Source of the DNA: Pedobacter sp. Leaf170
GTDB lineage: Bacteria > Bacteroidota > Bacteroidia > Sphingobacteriales > Sphingobacteriaceae
Length of the DNA: 64,000 nt
Direction: 5' to 3'
NCBI RefSeq assembly: GCF_920984665.1
Contig: NZ_CAKLBP010000002.1
Coordinates: 310,001-374,000, forward strand
The notes under the pieces were generated by a model. That model worked only from the letters and a program-made list of their open reading frames with translations. It searched no databases and was not told the origin of the DNA. Below, piece after piece: positions 17,944 through 27,342 of this stretch. Position numbers and translations under genes: made by a program. Numbering within the stretch: the stretch's first letter is position 1; every line of letters begins with the position of its first letter.

Positions 17944-19407
17944 ATGGAACAACTTTTACTACTTATATTTCTTCCGCTTTTAGGTGCTATTATTACGGCA
18001 TTTGCAGGTAAATCGGCTAAAATAGTTTCTACTGTAATTTCAGTAGTATCTTTGGGATTGGCATTGTTTATTGCATGTAACTTCATTCCTAATGCAAGTA
18101 CGCAATTTGAGGCTAACCTGCCATGGATTACTGACTTAGGGATTCGTTTTCATGCCGGTATAGATGGGATAAGCATGCTTGTGTTATTGCTTACCAATTT
18201 GCTAATTCCTATTATCATCTTATCAAGCTATAAACACGAGTATAAAAACCCCTCTGCCTTTTATGCATTGATTTTATTTATGCAAACGGGTTTATTGTTG
18301 GTATTCACTGCGATGGACGCTTTCTTATTCTATATTGGGTGGGAAGCGGCATTAATCCCAATCTATTTCATTTGTGCCTTCTGGGGCGGAAAAGATAGAA
18401 TCCGCATTAACATGAAGTTCTTCGTGTATACGATTGCTGGTTCATTATTTATGCTGATGGGTATTATTTATTTGTATTTACAAAACCCGGCTAACAATTT
18501 TGAAATAGCAGAATTTTATAAATTAAATTTAGATAGCGCTCAACAAGGATGGATTTTCTGGGCTTTCTTTATTGCCTTTGCGATTAAGATGCCGATTTTT
18601 CCTTTCCATACCTGGCAACCAGATACCTATACAGCAGCGCCAACGCAAGGTACCATGTTGTTATCAGGTATTATGTTAAAGATGGGTATTTATGGTGTAA
18701 TCAGATGGTTACTGCCTATCGTACCGGCAGGTGTACAAGATTGGTCGGGTTTAGCTATGGTACTTTCTATCATTGGTATTGTTTACGCCTCTATAATTGC
18801 TTTCACACAGAAAGATGCCAAGCGTTTAGTCGCCTATTCATCTATCGCTCACGTTGGCTTAATTTCGGCAGGTATTTTCGCATTAAATCAACAAGGTTTA
18901 CAAGGCGCAATGGTTCAAATGTTGAGTCACGGTATTAACGTAGTCGGTTTATTCTTCGTGTTAGACATCATTTTCTCAAGAACTAAAACCAATAAAATTG
19001 AAGAACTGGGGGGTATTGCAAAATCAGCACCGCAACTAGCCATTGTTTTCTTAATCATCGTTTTAGGAACAGTAGCCTTACCAGGAACAAATGGTTTTAT
19101 TGGCGAGTTTCTACTTTTAATGGGCGTTTATAATTATGGCATTTTGGCTGCAGCTGTTGCGGGTTTAACCATCATTTTTGGTGCGGTTTATATGTTACGC
19201 ATGTACCAAAATTTAATGCTTGGTAAAACAAACGATTTAACCATCACTTTTACGGACATTCAAGGAACAGAGAAATTGGTTCTTTATATTATTTGTGCTT
19301 TAATTATTGTTTTGGGTGTTTACCCGAAACCATTATTGCACTTAACAGAAGCATCTGTACAACATTTGTTAGAACAGGTAAATCAAAAATTAACATCAGT
19401 AAAATAA
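17944..19407 (+). CDS. nuoM: NADH-quinone oxidoreductase subunit M
   Basis: Second antiporter-like proton-pumping subunit. The 487 residues contain the key glutamate motif FYIGWEAALIPIYFIC, the PIFPFHTWQPDTYTAAPTQG loop with LLSGIMLKMGIYGVIRW after it, and AYSSIAHVGLISAG. Length and 14-helix pattern fit NuoM, not NuoL. The gap to nuoN is 3 bases. Confidence 0.96.
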   Translation: MEQLLLLIFLPLLGAIITAFAGKSAKIVSTVISVVSLGLALFIACNFIPNASTQFEANLPWITDLGIRFHAGIDGISMLVLLLTNLLIPIIILSSYKHEYKNPSAFYALILFMQTGLLLVFTAMDAFLFYIGWEAALIPIYFICAFWGGKDRIRINMKFFVYTIAGSLFMLMGIIYLYLQNPANNFEIAEFYKLNLDSAQQGWIFWAFFIAFAIKMPIFPFHTWQPDTYTAAPTQGTMLLSGIMLKMGIYGVIRWLLPIVPAGVQDWSGLAMVLSIIGIVYASIIAFTQKDAKRLVAYSSIAHVGLISAGIFALNQQGLQGAMVQMLSHGINVVGLFFVLDIIFSRTKTNKIEELGGIAKSAPQLAIVFLIIVLGTVALPGTNGFIGEFLLLMGVYNYGILAAAVAGLTIIFGAVYMLRMYQNLMLGKTNDLTITFTDIQGTEKLVLYIICALIIVLGVYPKPLLHLTEASVQHLLEQVNQKLTSVK

Positions 19408-19410
19408 GCA

Positions 19411-20784
19411 ATGAATATTATTATAACCATTAGTATAACCGCTTTTATTGTACTTTATGCAGGTTTGTTTAAAGCAAAGAAAGCCTTGTTGCCGCTTACC
19501 GTTGTTGGCTTATTAACTGCGTTGGGTTTTACATGTGCTGCGTGGAATAGCAATGCTGTTCATTTCGGGATGATGCAAACTGATAATTTTGCTTTGGCAT
19601 TTTCGGGTGTTTGTATTATCGGCACACTTTTAATCTTCTTACTAACACAAAATTATTTTCACGCTAAGAGTGATAACATTGCCGAGTATTATACCCTTAT
19701 TCTTTTTGCCCTTGCGGGAATGATTATGATGGTATCGTACAAAAACATGGCGATGTTGTTTGTTGGCTTGGAAATTATGTCGGTAAGTTTGTACATCCTA
19801 GCTGGTATTCGTAAAAAAGATTTTGCCTCGAACGAGGCTTCGTTGAAATATTTTTTAATGGGTGCTTTTTCAACCGGCTTTTTATTATTTGGTATCACTT
19901 TAATTTATGGTGCTACCGGTTCATTCGATTTAGATAAAATTCAAGCTTATTTAGTTGATAACAGCAAAGCAATTTCTCCAATTTTTTATCCGGGTGTTAT
20001 CTTAATGATGATTGGTTTATGCTTTAAGGTTGGTGCTGCTCCATTCCACTTCTGGACACCAGACGTTTACGAAGGCTCGCCAACGTTGATTACCACTTTC
20101 ATGAGTACTGTTGTGAAAACCGCAGGTTTTGCAGCTTTCTTAAGGTTATTTGCTGATGCTTTTGCACCACTTCACGATTTCTGGGTTGCACCTTTAATTG
20201 TTATTGTTTGCATCACCTTGTTTATAGGTAATGTTACTGCATTGTTCCAAAAACACTTTAAGCGTATGCTGGCCTACTCGAGTATCTCTCATGCGGGCTA
20301 CTTATTGTTTTCATTAGTTGTTATTGGTGCTAATTCTCAAAACAGTGTTTTAGTATATGCTGCAGCATACACCTTCGCCTCAATCATCGCGTTTGCGGTT
20401 TTAATTTTGGTAAAACAAAAAACAGGTAGCGATAGCTTTGAAAGTTTTAACGGCTTAGGAAAGAAAAATCCCTTAGTGGCCATTTCTTTAACTATAGCCA
20501 TGCTTTCATTAGCCGGAATTCCTTTAACGGCTGGTTTTATTGGGAAATACTTAATGTTTCTGAATGTAATGGGCGAGTACAAAATGCTTTTAGTGGCTTT
20601 CGCTATCTTAAATGCTTTAGTAGGTTTCTATTATTACTTTAAGGTAATTGTTGCGGTGTGGTTTAAAGATGGCTCAGAAGTTGAATTATCTACGCCAGCA
20701 CAATATAAAGTTGTATTAGCAGTTTCAGTTGCGATTACGCTAGTTTTGGGCGTTTATCCGGCAATTATTTTAAACCTGATATAG
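19411..20784 (+). CDS. nuoN: NADH-quinone oxidoreductase subunit N
   Basis: Third antiporter-like subunit, next to NuoK in the membrane arm. The 457 residues include FVGLEIMSVSLYILAG (key glutamate), KVGAAPFHFWTPDVYEGSPT and MLAYSSISHAGYLLFS. It ends the nuo cluster. There is no obvious terminator in the 46 bases to the next gene, so read-through is possible. Confidence 0.95.
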   Translation: MNIIITISITAFIVLYAGLFKAKKALLPLTVVGLLTALGFTCAAWNSNAVHFGMMQTDNFALAFSGVCIIGTLLIFLLTQNYFHAKSDNIAEYYTLILFALAGMIMMVSYKNMAMLFVGLEIMSVSLYILAGIRKKDFASNEASLKYFLMGAFSTGFLLFGITLIYGATGSFDLDKIQAYLVDNSKAISPIFYPGVILMMIGLCFKVGAAPFHFWTPDVYEGSPTLITTFMSTVVKTAGFAAFLRLFADAFAPLHDFWVAPLIVIVCITLFIGNVTALFQKHFKRMLAYSSISHAGYLLFSLVVIGANSQNSVLVYAAAYTFASIIAFAVLILVKQKTGSDSFESFNGLGKKNPLVAISLTIAMLSLAGIPLTAGFIGKYLMFLNVMGEYKMLLVAFAILNALVGFYYYFKVIVAVWFKDGSEVELSTPAQYKVVLAVSVAITLVLGVYPAIILNLI

Positions 20785-20830
20785 GTGTAACTTGTTAGAT
20801 AATTATTTGTAGTTTTACGAATAATTGAAT

Positions 20831-21487
20831 ATGCACGATTTTTGGACTAACCTTCAGCATCTAATCTCTCCCGAAAAATTATTGAGGGAGGGCGGTTTCT
20901 ATCTCGTTGTATTCGTTATCTACGCGGAAACAGGCTTATTCTTTGGTTTTTTCCTACCTGGAGACTATTTATTATTTCTTGCTGGCATGTTTGTTGCTAC
21001 TGGCAAACTTGATGTTAACATTGCTGTTTTATTGGCCGGATTATGCGTAGCTGCAATTTCAGGTAATTTTACGGGTTATTGGTTCGGTAGAAGAACTGGT
21101 CCACTATTGTATACCAGAAAGGATAGTTTCTTTTTTAAGAAACGCTATTTAAAAGCAGCTGAGAATTATTACAATAAGCAAGGTGCATTTGCTTTAATTA
21201 TGGGCAGATTTGTGCCAATTGTAAGAACTTTTGCGCCTATTTTTGCAGGAATTGTAAAACTAGACTTTAAAAAATTTGCGCTTTATAATATTGTTGGCGC
21301 ATTGCTTTGGATTTGCTCGCTAACTTTATTGGGTTATTTTTTGGGCCGAAAATTTGAAAAAGAGATTAACGATTACTTATTATATATTATTATTGGCTTT
21401 ATCCTTATCACAACTATACCATTATTAATTACCTTTGTAAAAAATAAAGTAACAACTGCTGAAGAGGAAAAGACAGATTTAAATTAA
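20831..21487 (+). CDS. DedA family membrane protein
   Basis: DedA/SNARE-associated family proteins act in phospholipid transport across the inner membrane and in membrane homeostasis. The 218 residues show the family pattern: an amphipathic re-entrant region with [28 protein letters not shown], and the signature [17 protein letters not shown] (about 124-140), then C-terminal helices. I start at the ATG at 20831 (MHDFWTNL); a TTG two codons earlier is possible. It ends 2 bases before ppa, so both are likely co-transcribed. Confidence 0.9.
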   Translation: MHDFWTNLQHLISPEKLLREGGFYLVVFVIYAETGLFFGFFLPGDYLLFLAGMFVATGKLDVNIAVLLAGLCVAAISGNFTGYWFGRRTGPLLYTRKDSFFFKKRYLKAAENYYNKQGAFALIMGRFVPIVRTFAPIFAGIVKLDFKKFALYNIVGALLWICSLTLLGYFLGRKFEKEINDYLLYIIIGFILITTIPLLITFVKNKVTTAEEEKTDLN

Positions 21488-21489
21488 AA

Positions 21490-22041
21490 ATGGCAAAAGA
21501 AGAAAACCACGCTTGGCATAGCGTATCACCTGGTGCAAACGTACCTGAAATTGTAAATGCAATTATAGAAATTCCAAAAGGCTCAAAAGCTAAATATGAA
21601 ATAGATAAAGAATCTGGTTTAATTAAGTTAGACAGGGTTCTTTTTTCATCAGTAATGTATCCGGCTAACTATGGTTTTATTCCACAAACGTATTGTGATG
21701 ATAAAGATCCATTAGATATTTTGGTGCTTTGCTCTGTAGATGTTTACCCAATGACGGTTATTGAAGCTAAAGTTGTTGGTGTAATGCACATGGTAGATAA
21801 TGGCGAGCAGGATGATAAAATTATCGCTGTTGCTAAAAACGATATGTCGGTAAATTATATCAACGATTTAGATGAATTGCCGCCACATACAATGAAAGAA
21901 ATTGTTCGTTTCTTTCAGGATTACAAAGCATTAGAAGAAAAAAATGTAACTATCGAGCATTTGCTTGGCGTTCGTTATGCACATAAAGTAATTAGAGAAA
22001 GTATAGAACTTTATAATACAACATTTAGAGAATTAGCATAA
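21490..22041 (+). CDS. ppa: Inorganic pyrophosphatase, family I
   Basis: Soluble Mg-dependent enzyme that splits pyrophosphate from biosynthetic reactions. The 183 residues contain the family I signature [11 protein letters not shown] with the metal-binding aspartates, preceded by [13 protein letters not shown]. It starts 2 bases after the dedA stop, and the downstream gene overlaps its stop by one base (TAATG). Confidence 0.95.
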   Translation: MAKEENHAWHSVSPGANVPEIVNAIIEIPKGSKAKYEIDKESGLIKLDRVLFSSVMYPANYGFIPQTYCDDKDPLDILVLCSVDVYPMTVIEAKVVGVMHMVDNGEQDDKIIAVAKNDMSVNYINDLDELPPHTMKEIVRFFQDYKALEEKNVTIEHLLGVRYAHKVIRESIELYNTTFRELA

Positions 22042-23468
22042 TGGATTTACCCACGGTCTGTTTGTTTTTAAATTTAAAGTTAAGCGCAATCCTTCCATCA
22101 ACAAACCTGGCGATGGTTGCCTTACAGGAAACTGATGAAACTTCAGTAGGATGGCGGTTATTTTTTGCTCTATTTTTGGTGCTATTAAATGGATTTTTCG
22201 TTGCCGCAGAGTTTGCAATCGTTAAAGTTCGGGCATCACAAATCGAAATAAAAGCAAAATCGGGCAGTCGAGTTGGCAAAATGGCCAAAACCATTATTCA
22301 TAATTTGGATGGTTATTTAGCCGCAACACAATTAGGTATAACGCTTGCATCACTTGGTTTAGGTTGGGTTGGTGAGGGTGTTATGCATACCATTTTCAAA
22401 AATCTTTTTGATAGTTTGCAATGGGGATTTAGTGATGCTACAATCCATACGGCATCTACTATTGTAGCTTTCTCGCTTATTACCATTATGCATATTGTAT
22501 TTGGTGAATTGGCTCCAAAATCTTTTGCAATACAACGTCCTGTAGCAACAACACTTTTTGTATCTGTTCCGCTACAGATTTTTTATGTAGTGTTTAAGCC
22601 TTTCATCTGGACATTAAACAGCCTTGCAGCTGTTATTTTGAAGCCATTTGGTATCGATACTTCAGCAGGACATGAATCTTTGCACAGTTCTGAAGAGCTA
22701 CAATATCTGCTCGATCAAGGTAAGGAGAGTGGTGCATTAGATAATAACGAACACGAGCTCATCAAAAATGTATTTGATTTTAATGAGCGTGTTGTAAAAA
22801 ACATCATGGTTCCACGAACCAAAATTTCGGGTATCGAGCTTTCTTCTTCTAAAGAGGATGTTATTGATAAAATCATTAAGGAAGGCTATTCCCGTTTACC
22901 TGTTTATGATGAAATTATGGACAAGATTGTTGGTATTATCCATGCCAAAGATATTTTGCCATTGGTTGCATCAGGTAATCAGCATTGGACATTGAACGAC
23001 ATTATACGTAAACCTTATTTCGTTACAGAAACAAAAAAGATTAACGATTTGATGAGCGAGCTGCAAAGTAACCGCATACAAATTGCGATTGTTTTGGATG
23101 AGTTTGGTGGCACTGCCGGAATGGTAACCCTTGAGGATATTGTTGAAGAACTTGTAGGCGAAATTCAGGATGAGTATGACGAGGAAAAACCTTTGGTAGA
23201 AAAAATTGCAGAGAATGAATTCATTGTAAATGCTTTCGCTACGGTGTACGATGTGAACGAACATCTGCCTCACGATTTGCCGGAAGATGAAGACTTTGAT
23301 ACTATAGGTGGATTAGTTTCTCACGTGTTTGAGCGTATTCCTGAAGTTGGAGAGAGTAATGAATCTTATGGGTATTTGTTTACCATCCTTAAGAAAACAG
23401 AACAAAATATCGAAACCGTTAAGTTAGAATTGGTTATAAACGAAGATGATATGGTTGATAATCATTAA
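22041..23468 (+). CDS. CNNM/CBS-domain transporter family protein (HlyC/CorC type)
   Basis: The 475-residue protein has an N-terminal CNNM membrane domain (helix LFFALFLVLLNGFFVAAEFAI, about 40-60; then GYLAATQLGITLASLGLGWV and SLITIMHIVFGELAPKSFAI), a CBS pair (MVPRTKISGIEL through VLDEFGGTAGMVTLEDIVEE, about 258-375) and a C-terminal CorC_HlyC domain. Family members are linked to magnesium or cobalt efflux and in Bacteroidetes are often labelled hemolysin-related or gliding protein GldE. Here there is no gldD neighbour, so I do not use that name. The start overlaps ppa by one base; a later ATG (MVALQETDE, residue 25) is an alternative. Confidence 0.88.
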   Translation: MDLPTVCLFLNLKLSAILPSTNLAMVALQETDETSVGWRLFFALFLVLLNGFFVAAEFAIVKVRASQIEIKAKSGSRVGKMAKTIIHNLDGYLAATQLGITLASLGLGWVGEGVMHTIFKNLFDSLQWGFSDATIHTASTIVAFSLITIMHIVFGELAPKSFAIQRPVATTLFVSVPLQIFYVVFKPFIWTLNSLAAVILKPFGIDTSAGHESLHSSEELQYLLDQGKESGALDNNEHELIKNVFDFNERVVKNIMVPRTKISGIELSSSKEDVIDKIIKEGYSRLPVYDEIMDKIVGIIHAKDILPLVASGNQHWTLNDIIRKPYFVTETKKINDLMSELQSNRIQIAIVLDEFGGTAGMVTLEDIVEELVGEIQDEYDEEKPLVEKIAENEFIVNAFATVYDVNEHLPHDLPEDEDFDTIGGLVSHVFERIPEVGESNESYGYLFTILKKTEQNIETVKLELVINEDDMVDNH

Positions 23469-23476
23469 TTTCAACT

Positions 23477-24181
23477 ATGAATATTTTTTATACCCCTGAT
23501 ATATCTGATTCTTCTTACACACTTAACGAAGAAGAAAGTAAACATTGTATCAGGGTTTTAAGATTGCCGGTTGGTGCTATTGTTTACCTTGTTGATGGTG
23601 TGGGCGGTTTTTTTACAGCCGAAATTACATCCGATAATCCAAAAAAGGTTACGCTAAAAGTTATTAGCGCCGAAGCCGAGTACGGTAAAAGAAACCATTA
23701 TCTGCACATCGCAGTTGCACCGACTAAAAATATCGATCGCCTTGAATGGTTTTTAGAAAAGGCTACTGAACTGGGTATCGATGAAATTACGCCGATTATT
23801 ACCGATAGATCTGAACGTAGAGTAGTCAAAGAAGATCGCTTAAATAAAGTTATTACTTCGGCGGTTAAGCAATCCATAAAGGCTTATCACCCAAAAATGA
23901 ATGAAGCCCTTTCTTTCGATTCTTTAATGAAGCAACCGTTTGAAGGAAACAAACTGATTGCTCATTGTATTGATAATGCAGATAAAAAATACATTTCAGA
24001 TTTAGTAAGTCCTTTTCAAAAATATTTAGTATTAATTGGTCCGGAAGGTGATTTTACACCTAACGAAGTTGAACAAGCTTTGAATAAAGACTTTAAACCC
24101 CTAACTTTAGGTAATAACAGATTAAGAACAGAAACTGCAGCCCTTGCAGCCTGTTTCGAAATCAATTACCTAAACCGATAG
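23477..24181 (+). CDS. rsmE: 16S rRNA (uracil(1498)-N(3))-methyltransferase
   Basis: SPOUT-family enzyme that methylates U1498 of 16S rRNA with S-adenosylmethionine. The 234 residues show the RNA-binding N-terminal domain (SKHCIRVLRLPVG) and the knotted SAM site: VAPTKNIDRLEWFLEKATEL, then LIGPEGDFTPNEVEQA and LGNNRLRTETAALAAC at the C-terminus. Start 8 bases after the CNNM gene; operon-like spacing on both sides. Confidence 0.95.
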   Translation: MNIFYTPDISDSSYTLNEEESKHCIRVLRLPVGAIVYLVDGVGGFFTAEITSDNPKKVTLKVISAEAEYGKRNHYLHIAVAPTKNIDRLEWFLEKATELGIDEITPIITDRSERRVVKEDRLNKVITSAVKQSIKAYHPKMNEALSFDSLMKQPFEGNKLIAHCIDNADKKYISDLVSPFQKYLVLIGPEGDFTPNEVEQALNKDFKPLTLGNNRLRTETAALAACFEINYLNR

Positions 24182-24186
24182 TTAGT

Positions 24187-24888
24187 TTGAAATTTTCAAA
24201 AATCAATTTCCAATTTTCAAAAATAGCAAGGTTGCTATTTTGCTTCGGCGTTTTGTCATTTATCCTTAGCCTTTACTCATTTTCATCACCACCATCTTAT
24301 CGAATAGCTAAGTTAAAGTACAATGGCGGCGGAGATTGGTATGCCGATAGAACAGCACTTCCCAACTTAATCGCTTTTTGTAATGCTAATCTTAAAACTA
24401 ATTTTTATCCTGAAGAAAGTATTGTAGAAGTTGGCAGTAAAGAACTTTTCAACTTTCCTTTCGTTTATATGACGGGGCATGGAAACGTTGTTTTTAGTGA
24501 CCAGGAAGCTAAAAATTTAAGACAATATTTAGTTGGTGGTGGTTTTCTTCACATCGATGATAATTATGGTTTAGATAAATTTATTCGGCCACAGATGAAA
24601 AAGGTTTTTCCTGAACTGAGTTTTGTAGAGTTGCCGGCAAATCATGCTATTTACAATCAAAAATTTAAATTCCCTGGTGGATTGCCAAAAATCCATGAAC
24701 ATGATAATAAAAGGCCTCAAGGTTTTGCATTAATTTTTAAAGGAAGAGTTGTTTGTTATTATACCTTTGAGTGTGATTTAGGCAACGGTTGGGAAGATTT
24801 TGGAACTTACCCTGAGGATACGCAGGAAACTCGCTCCAAGGCTTTAAAAATGGGCGCTAATCTTATTCAGTACTCTTTAACTCAGTAA
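24187..24888 (+). CDS. DUF4159-type secreted or membrane-anchored protein
   Basis: The 233-residue frame has a hydrophobic N-terminal segment (LLFCFGVLSFILSLYSFSS, about 16-34) and then a soluble domain resembling DUF4159: YRIAKLKYNGGGDWYADRTA, FVYMTGHGNVVFSDQEAKNL, GGGFLHIDDNYG. This fold recalls glutamine-amidotransferase-like domains but no catalytic Cys is evident. There is no ATG before the signal; the start is probably the TTG at 24187 or a later TTG. The first codons include a direct repeat aattttcaaaaat (24191-24203 and 24212-24224). Function unknown. It lies 5 bases after rsmE and 2 bases before the biotin carrier gene. Confidence 0.75.
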   Translation: MKFSKINFQFSKIARLLFCFGVLSFILSLYSFSSPPSYRIAKLKYNGGGDWYADRTALPNLIAFCNANLKTNFYPEESIVEVGSKELFNFPFVYMTGHGNVVFSDQEAKNLRQYLVGGGFLHIDDNYGLDKFIRPQMKKVFPELSFVELPANHAIYNQKFKFPGGLPKIHEHDNKRPQGFALIFKGRVVCYYTFECDLGNGWEDFGTYPEDTQETRSKALKMGANLIQYSLTQ

Positions 24889-24890
24889 TT

Positions 24891-25391
24891 ATGTATAAAA
24901 TAAAAGTTAACGATAATTTTCAGTTTGAGCTTGAAGAAAAAGCAAGTGATTTTTATTTAAATGGCTCAAAATTAAATGTTGATGTAAGTGATACAGCAGC
25001 TAATGCAACTAATATTATTTACAACAACAAATCTTTTAACGCAGAAATTGTTGAGCTTAACAGAATGGATAAAACATGTACCGTTCGGGTTAATGGAAAT
25101 AATTATTCACTCAAGGTTGAAGATAAATTTGACCAATTGTTAAAACAGCTCGGTTTAGACAACATCGCATCAGCTAAAATAGCCGAAATTAAAGCACCAA
25201 TGCCAGGGTTAGTTTTAAGTGTTGCTGTTAAAGAAGGCACGGAAGTAAAAAAAGGCGACAACCTTTTGATATTAGAAGCCATGAAAATGGAGAACATTAT
25301 TAAATCTCCAACGGATGGTATCGTAAAAAAAATAGCGGTTATACAGGGCGATAAGGTCGAAAAAAATCAGGTGCTCCTGCAGTTTAAATAA
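24891..25391 (+). CDS. Biotin/lipoyl-attachment carrier protein
   Basis: The 166-residue protein ends in a biotinyl domain: IKAPMPGLVLSVAVKEGTEV, then LLILEAMKMENIIKSPTDG, in which the lysine of AMKM (about residue 132) is the expected biotin site. The N-terminal half is not a carboxylase domain. Such carriers serve acyl-CoA carboxylases (for example propionyl-CoA carboxylase) together with separate carboxylase and transferase chains, but none is encoded here. It is the last gene of the dedA-ppa-rsmE run and is followed by a hairpin terminator. Confidence 0.88.
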   Translation: MYKIKVNDNFQFELEEKASDFYLNGSKLNVDVSDTAANATNIIYNNKSFNAEIVELNRMDKTCTVRVNGNNYSLKVEDKFDQLLKQLGLDNIASAKIAEIKAPMPGLVLSVAVKEGTEVKKGDNLLILEAMKMENIIKSPTDGIVKKIAVIQGDKVEKNQVLLQFK

Positions 25392-25404
25392 AGCTTATAA
25401 CAAG

Positions 25405-25434
25405 AGAAGCCCCGATATTTTCAGGGCTTCTTTT
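25405..25434 (+). terminator. Intrinsic terminator between convergent genes
   Basis: Stem agaagccc (25405-25412) with gggcttct (25424-25431), 11-base loop, followed by T-rich sequence on the plus strand. It ends the biotin-carrier transcript and lies just before the stop of the minus-strand gldJ. Confidence 0.8.
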
Positions 25435-25437
25435 ATA

Positions 25438-27096
25438 TTATCTCTTAGGAGGATTAAAAGCTTTTGGCTTCGTTTGTTTAAAGTTTCGCTTGCCAGCCGT
25501 ACTAATTTCCGGCGCTCCAAGCATCGTCATTGCACAACGGAAACCTACTTCTGCTGATGCTTCATCTTGTTGTAAGAAACGACGCGTTGCCGGATTTAAC
25601 CAATAAGCCATATCATTCCATGAACCACCTTTATAAACTCTTGATTTATCGTTTACCAATGAAATACCTTCATCGTTAAGCAATTTGTTTTGTCTGTCGC
25701 GATATCCACGCTCATCAGCCTGATAAGAAGTTACCATTGCAGTTGGATCTGGAGATTTAGCAATTGAATCTGCTCTTTTTGCTAAAGCTTGTTTTTCAGC
25801 CCATGTTAATTTTTTACCCGAGTAAGCATTTGCTTTAATCGGCTTGCCATATTTATCTAAAGCAATTTTTCCATTTGCCGCATCAGCAAGCTGCTTATCT
25901 TGAAATTGGTTACCACGATAAGGATTAAAAGCTTCAGCATCAGTAAAAGTACCTGTACGATAAACATCATTAACCCACTCATTTACGTTTCCAGCCATAT
26001 TAAATAAACCGAAATCGTTTGGTGCATAATAGCGAACAGGTGCCGTTAAATCAGCCTTATCATTTAATGAACCGCCAACACCCATATAATCGCCAGGTGC
26101 TCTTTTAAAGTTGGCCTGTACTAAACCTCTGGTTTTTTTTGCCGCAGAGCTAACGCCAAGGCCATTCCATGGATAAATTTTATTCTGACTAATGTTTTCG
26201 TATTCTGTATTTCCAATTAAACCTAATGCTGCATATTCCCACTCGGCTTCTGTTGGTAATCGGTATGGTTGCATAATTACACCATCTTCTAACGTTGCGT
26301 TTCTGGTTGGTACTGCGTTACCACCTCTTCCACCAGCTGCACCCACAGATGCGCCAGCTTTAGCATTATAGTCTTTTGGTGCATTTTTACCTTTATCATC
26401 ATACTGACCGTTTAAGTAAGCATCAGTATTAAAAGGTTTATCAGGTCTGGCTGTTGCAGCGGCAGTAGTTGTATTACCTCGTGCAGGGTTATTTCCCTGA
26501 GCCAATGTTTTGTAATCCGTTAAAATACCTTTTTGGCGAAGAATGTATTCGTTAGCCTGAGAAGTTCTCCATTCGCAAAAACGCGATGCTTGTTCCCAAC
26601 TTACACCAACAACCGGGTAATCTCTATATGCCGGGTGTCTTAAATAATTATCAACGTATGGTTCGTTGTACGATAGCGCACGGCGCCACACCAAAGTATC
26701 AGGTAATTCATTGTAATAAAATTCTCTGTCTTCCGGATAGCTCGTTCTTATCCAATGCAAATATTCAAGCCAATCCGTATTTGAAACTTCCGTTTCATCC
26801 ATGTAAAAAGAAGGTACAGTTACTTGTCTTTTGTAATTGTAAATATTTGGTTCAACCCCTGCAACCTCAATTGCACTTCCACCTACAACCAAAACCCCAC
26901 CTTCAATAGGAATTAAGCCGGGTCCGGGGGCACGCTTGTATTGAGATGCTACAGTAAAACTGCCATAAGTTTTGTTGTTCTTATCAGCATAAGGAATACC
27001 AGTTTTACTGGATACGCCTCCTTTGTTTCCACCGCAAGAAGATAGAAGGGCTACAGCAGCAAGGCAGGTTAAAGAATATAGTAATTGTTTTTTCAT
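25438..27096 (-). CDS. gldJ: Gliding motility / type IX secretion lipoprotein GldJ
   Basis: Outer-membrane-associated lipoprotein needed for type IX secretion and, in gliding species, motility. The 552 residues start with a lipoprotein signal MKKQLLYSLTCLAAVALLSS followed by Cys. Next comes a formylglycine-generating-enzyme-like (SUMF1) fold split by long inserts: FYMDETEVSNTDWLEYLHW, ALPDTLVWRR, NYLRHPAYRDYPVVGVSWEQ, MQPYRLPTEAEWEYAAL, FGLFNMAGNVNEWVNDVYR and, near the end, YKGGSWNDMAYWL and EVGFRCAM. I chose the ATG at 27096 because it opens the signal peptide; the frame stays open to 27129. GldK is related, but length and motif text fit GldJ better, and porV nearby supports it. Confidence 0.84.
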   Translation of the reverse strand: MKKQLLYSLTCLAAVALLSSCGGNKGGVSSKTGIPYADKNNKTYGSFTVASQYKRAPGPGLIPIEGGVLVVGGSAIEVAGVEPNIYNYKRQVTVPSFYMDETEVSNTDWLEYLHWIRTSYPEDREFYYNELPDTLVWRRALSYNEPYVDNYLRHPAYRDYPVVGVSWEQASRFCEWRTSQANEYILRQKGILTDYKTLAQGNNPARGNTTTAAATARPDKPFNTDAYLNGQYDDKGKNAPKDYNAKAGASVGAAGGRGGNAVPTRNATLEDGVIMQPYRLPTEAEWEYAALGLIGNTEYENISQNKIYPWNGLGVSSAAKKTRGLVQANFKRAPGDYMGVGGSLNDKADLTAPVRYYAPNDFGLFNMAGNVNEWVNDVYRTGTFTDAEAFNPYRGNQFQDKQLADAANGKIALDKYGKPIKANAYSGKKLTWAEKQALAKRADSIAKSPDPTAMVTSYQADERGYRDRQNKLLNDEGISLVNDKSRVYKGGSWNDMAYWLNPATRRFLQQDEASAEVGFRCAMTMLGAPEISTAGKRNFKQTKPKAFNPPKR

Positions 27097-27342
27097 ATGA
27101 TGCAATATCATGAATATGAGCTTATTCAACTCGTAAAATTACGGAATTTTAAATGATTTCGTAAAATTTGTGTTAATAAATATAGTAGATGCTTTTTTTA
27201 ATGCAAAACGTATTAATAATCAATGTATTGTGTTTTGTTTAAAATATTTAGATTAAAGATTTCTGTCTGCAAAGGGGGTATAAATTGGTGTGCTTATTGC
27301 CTTATACGATTTTCAAATAAATTAGTTTAAAAGGTTTAGGTT

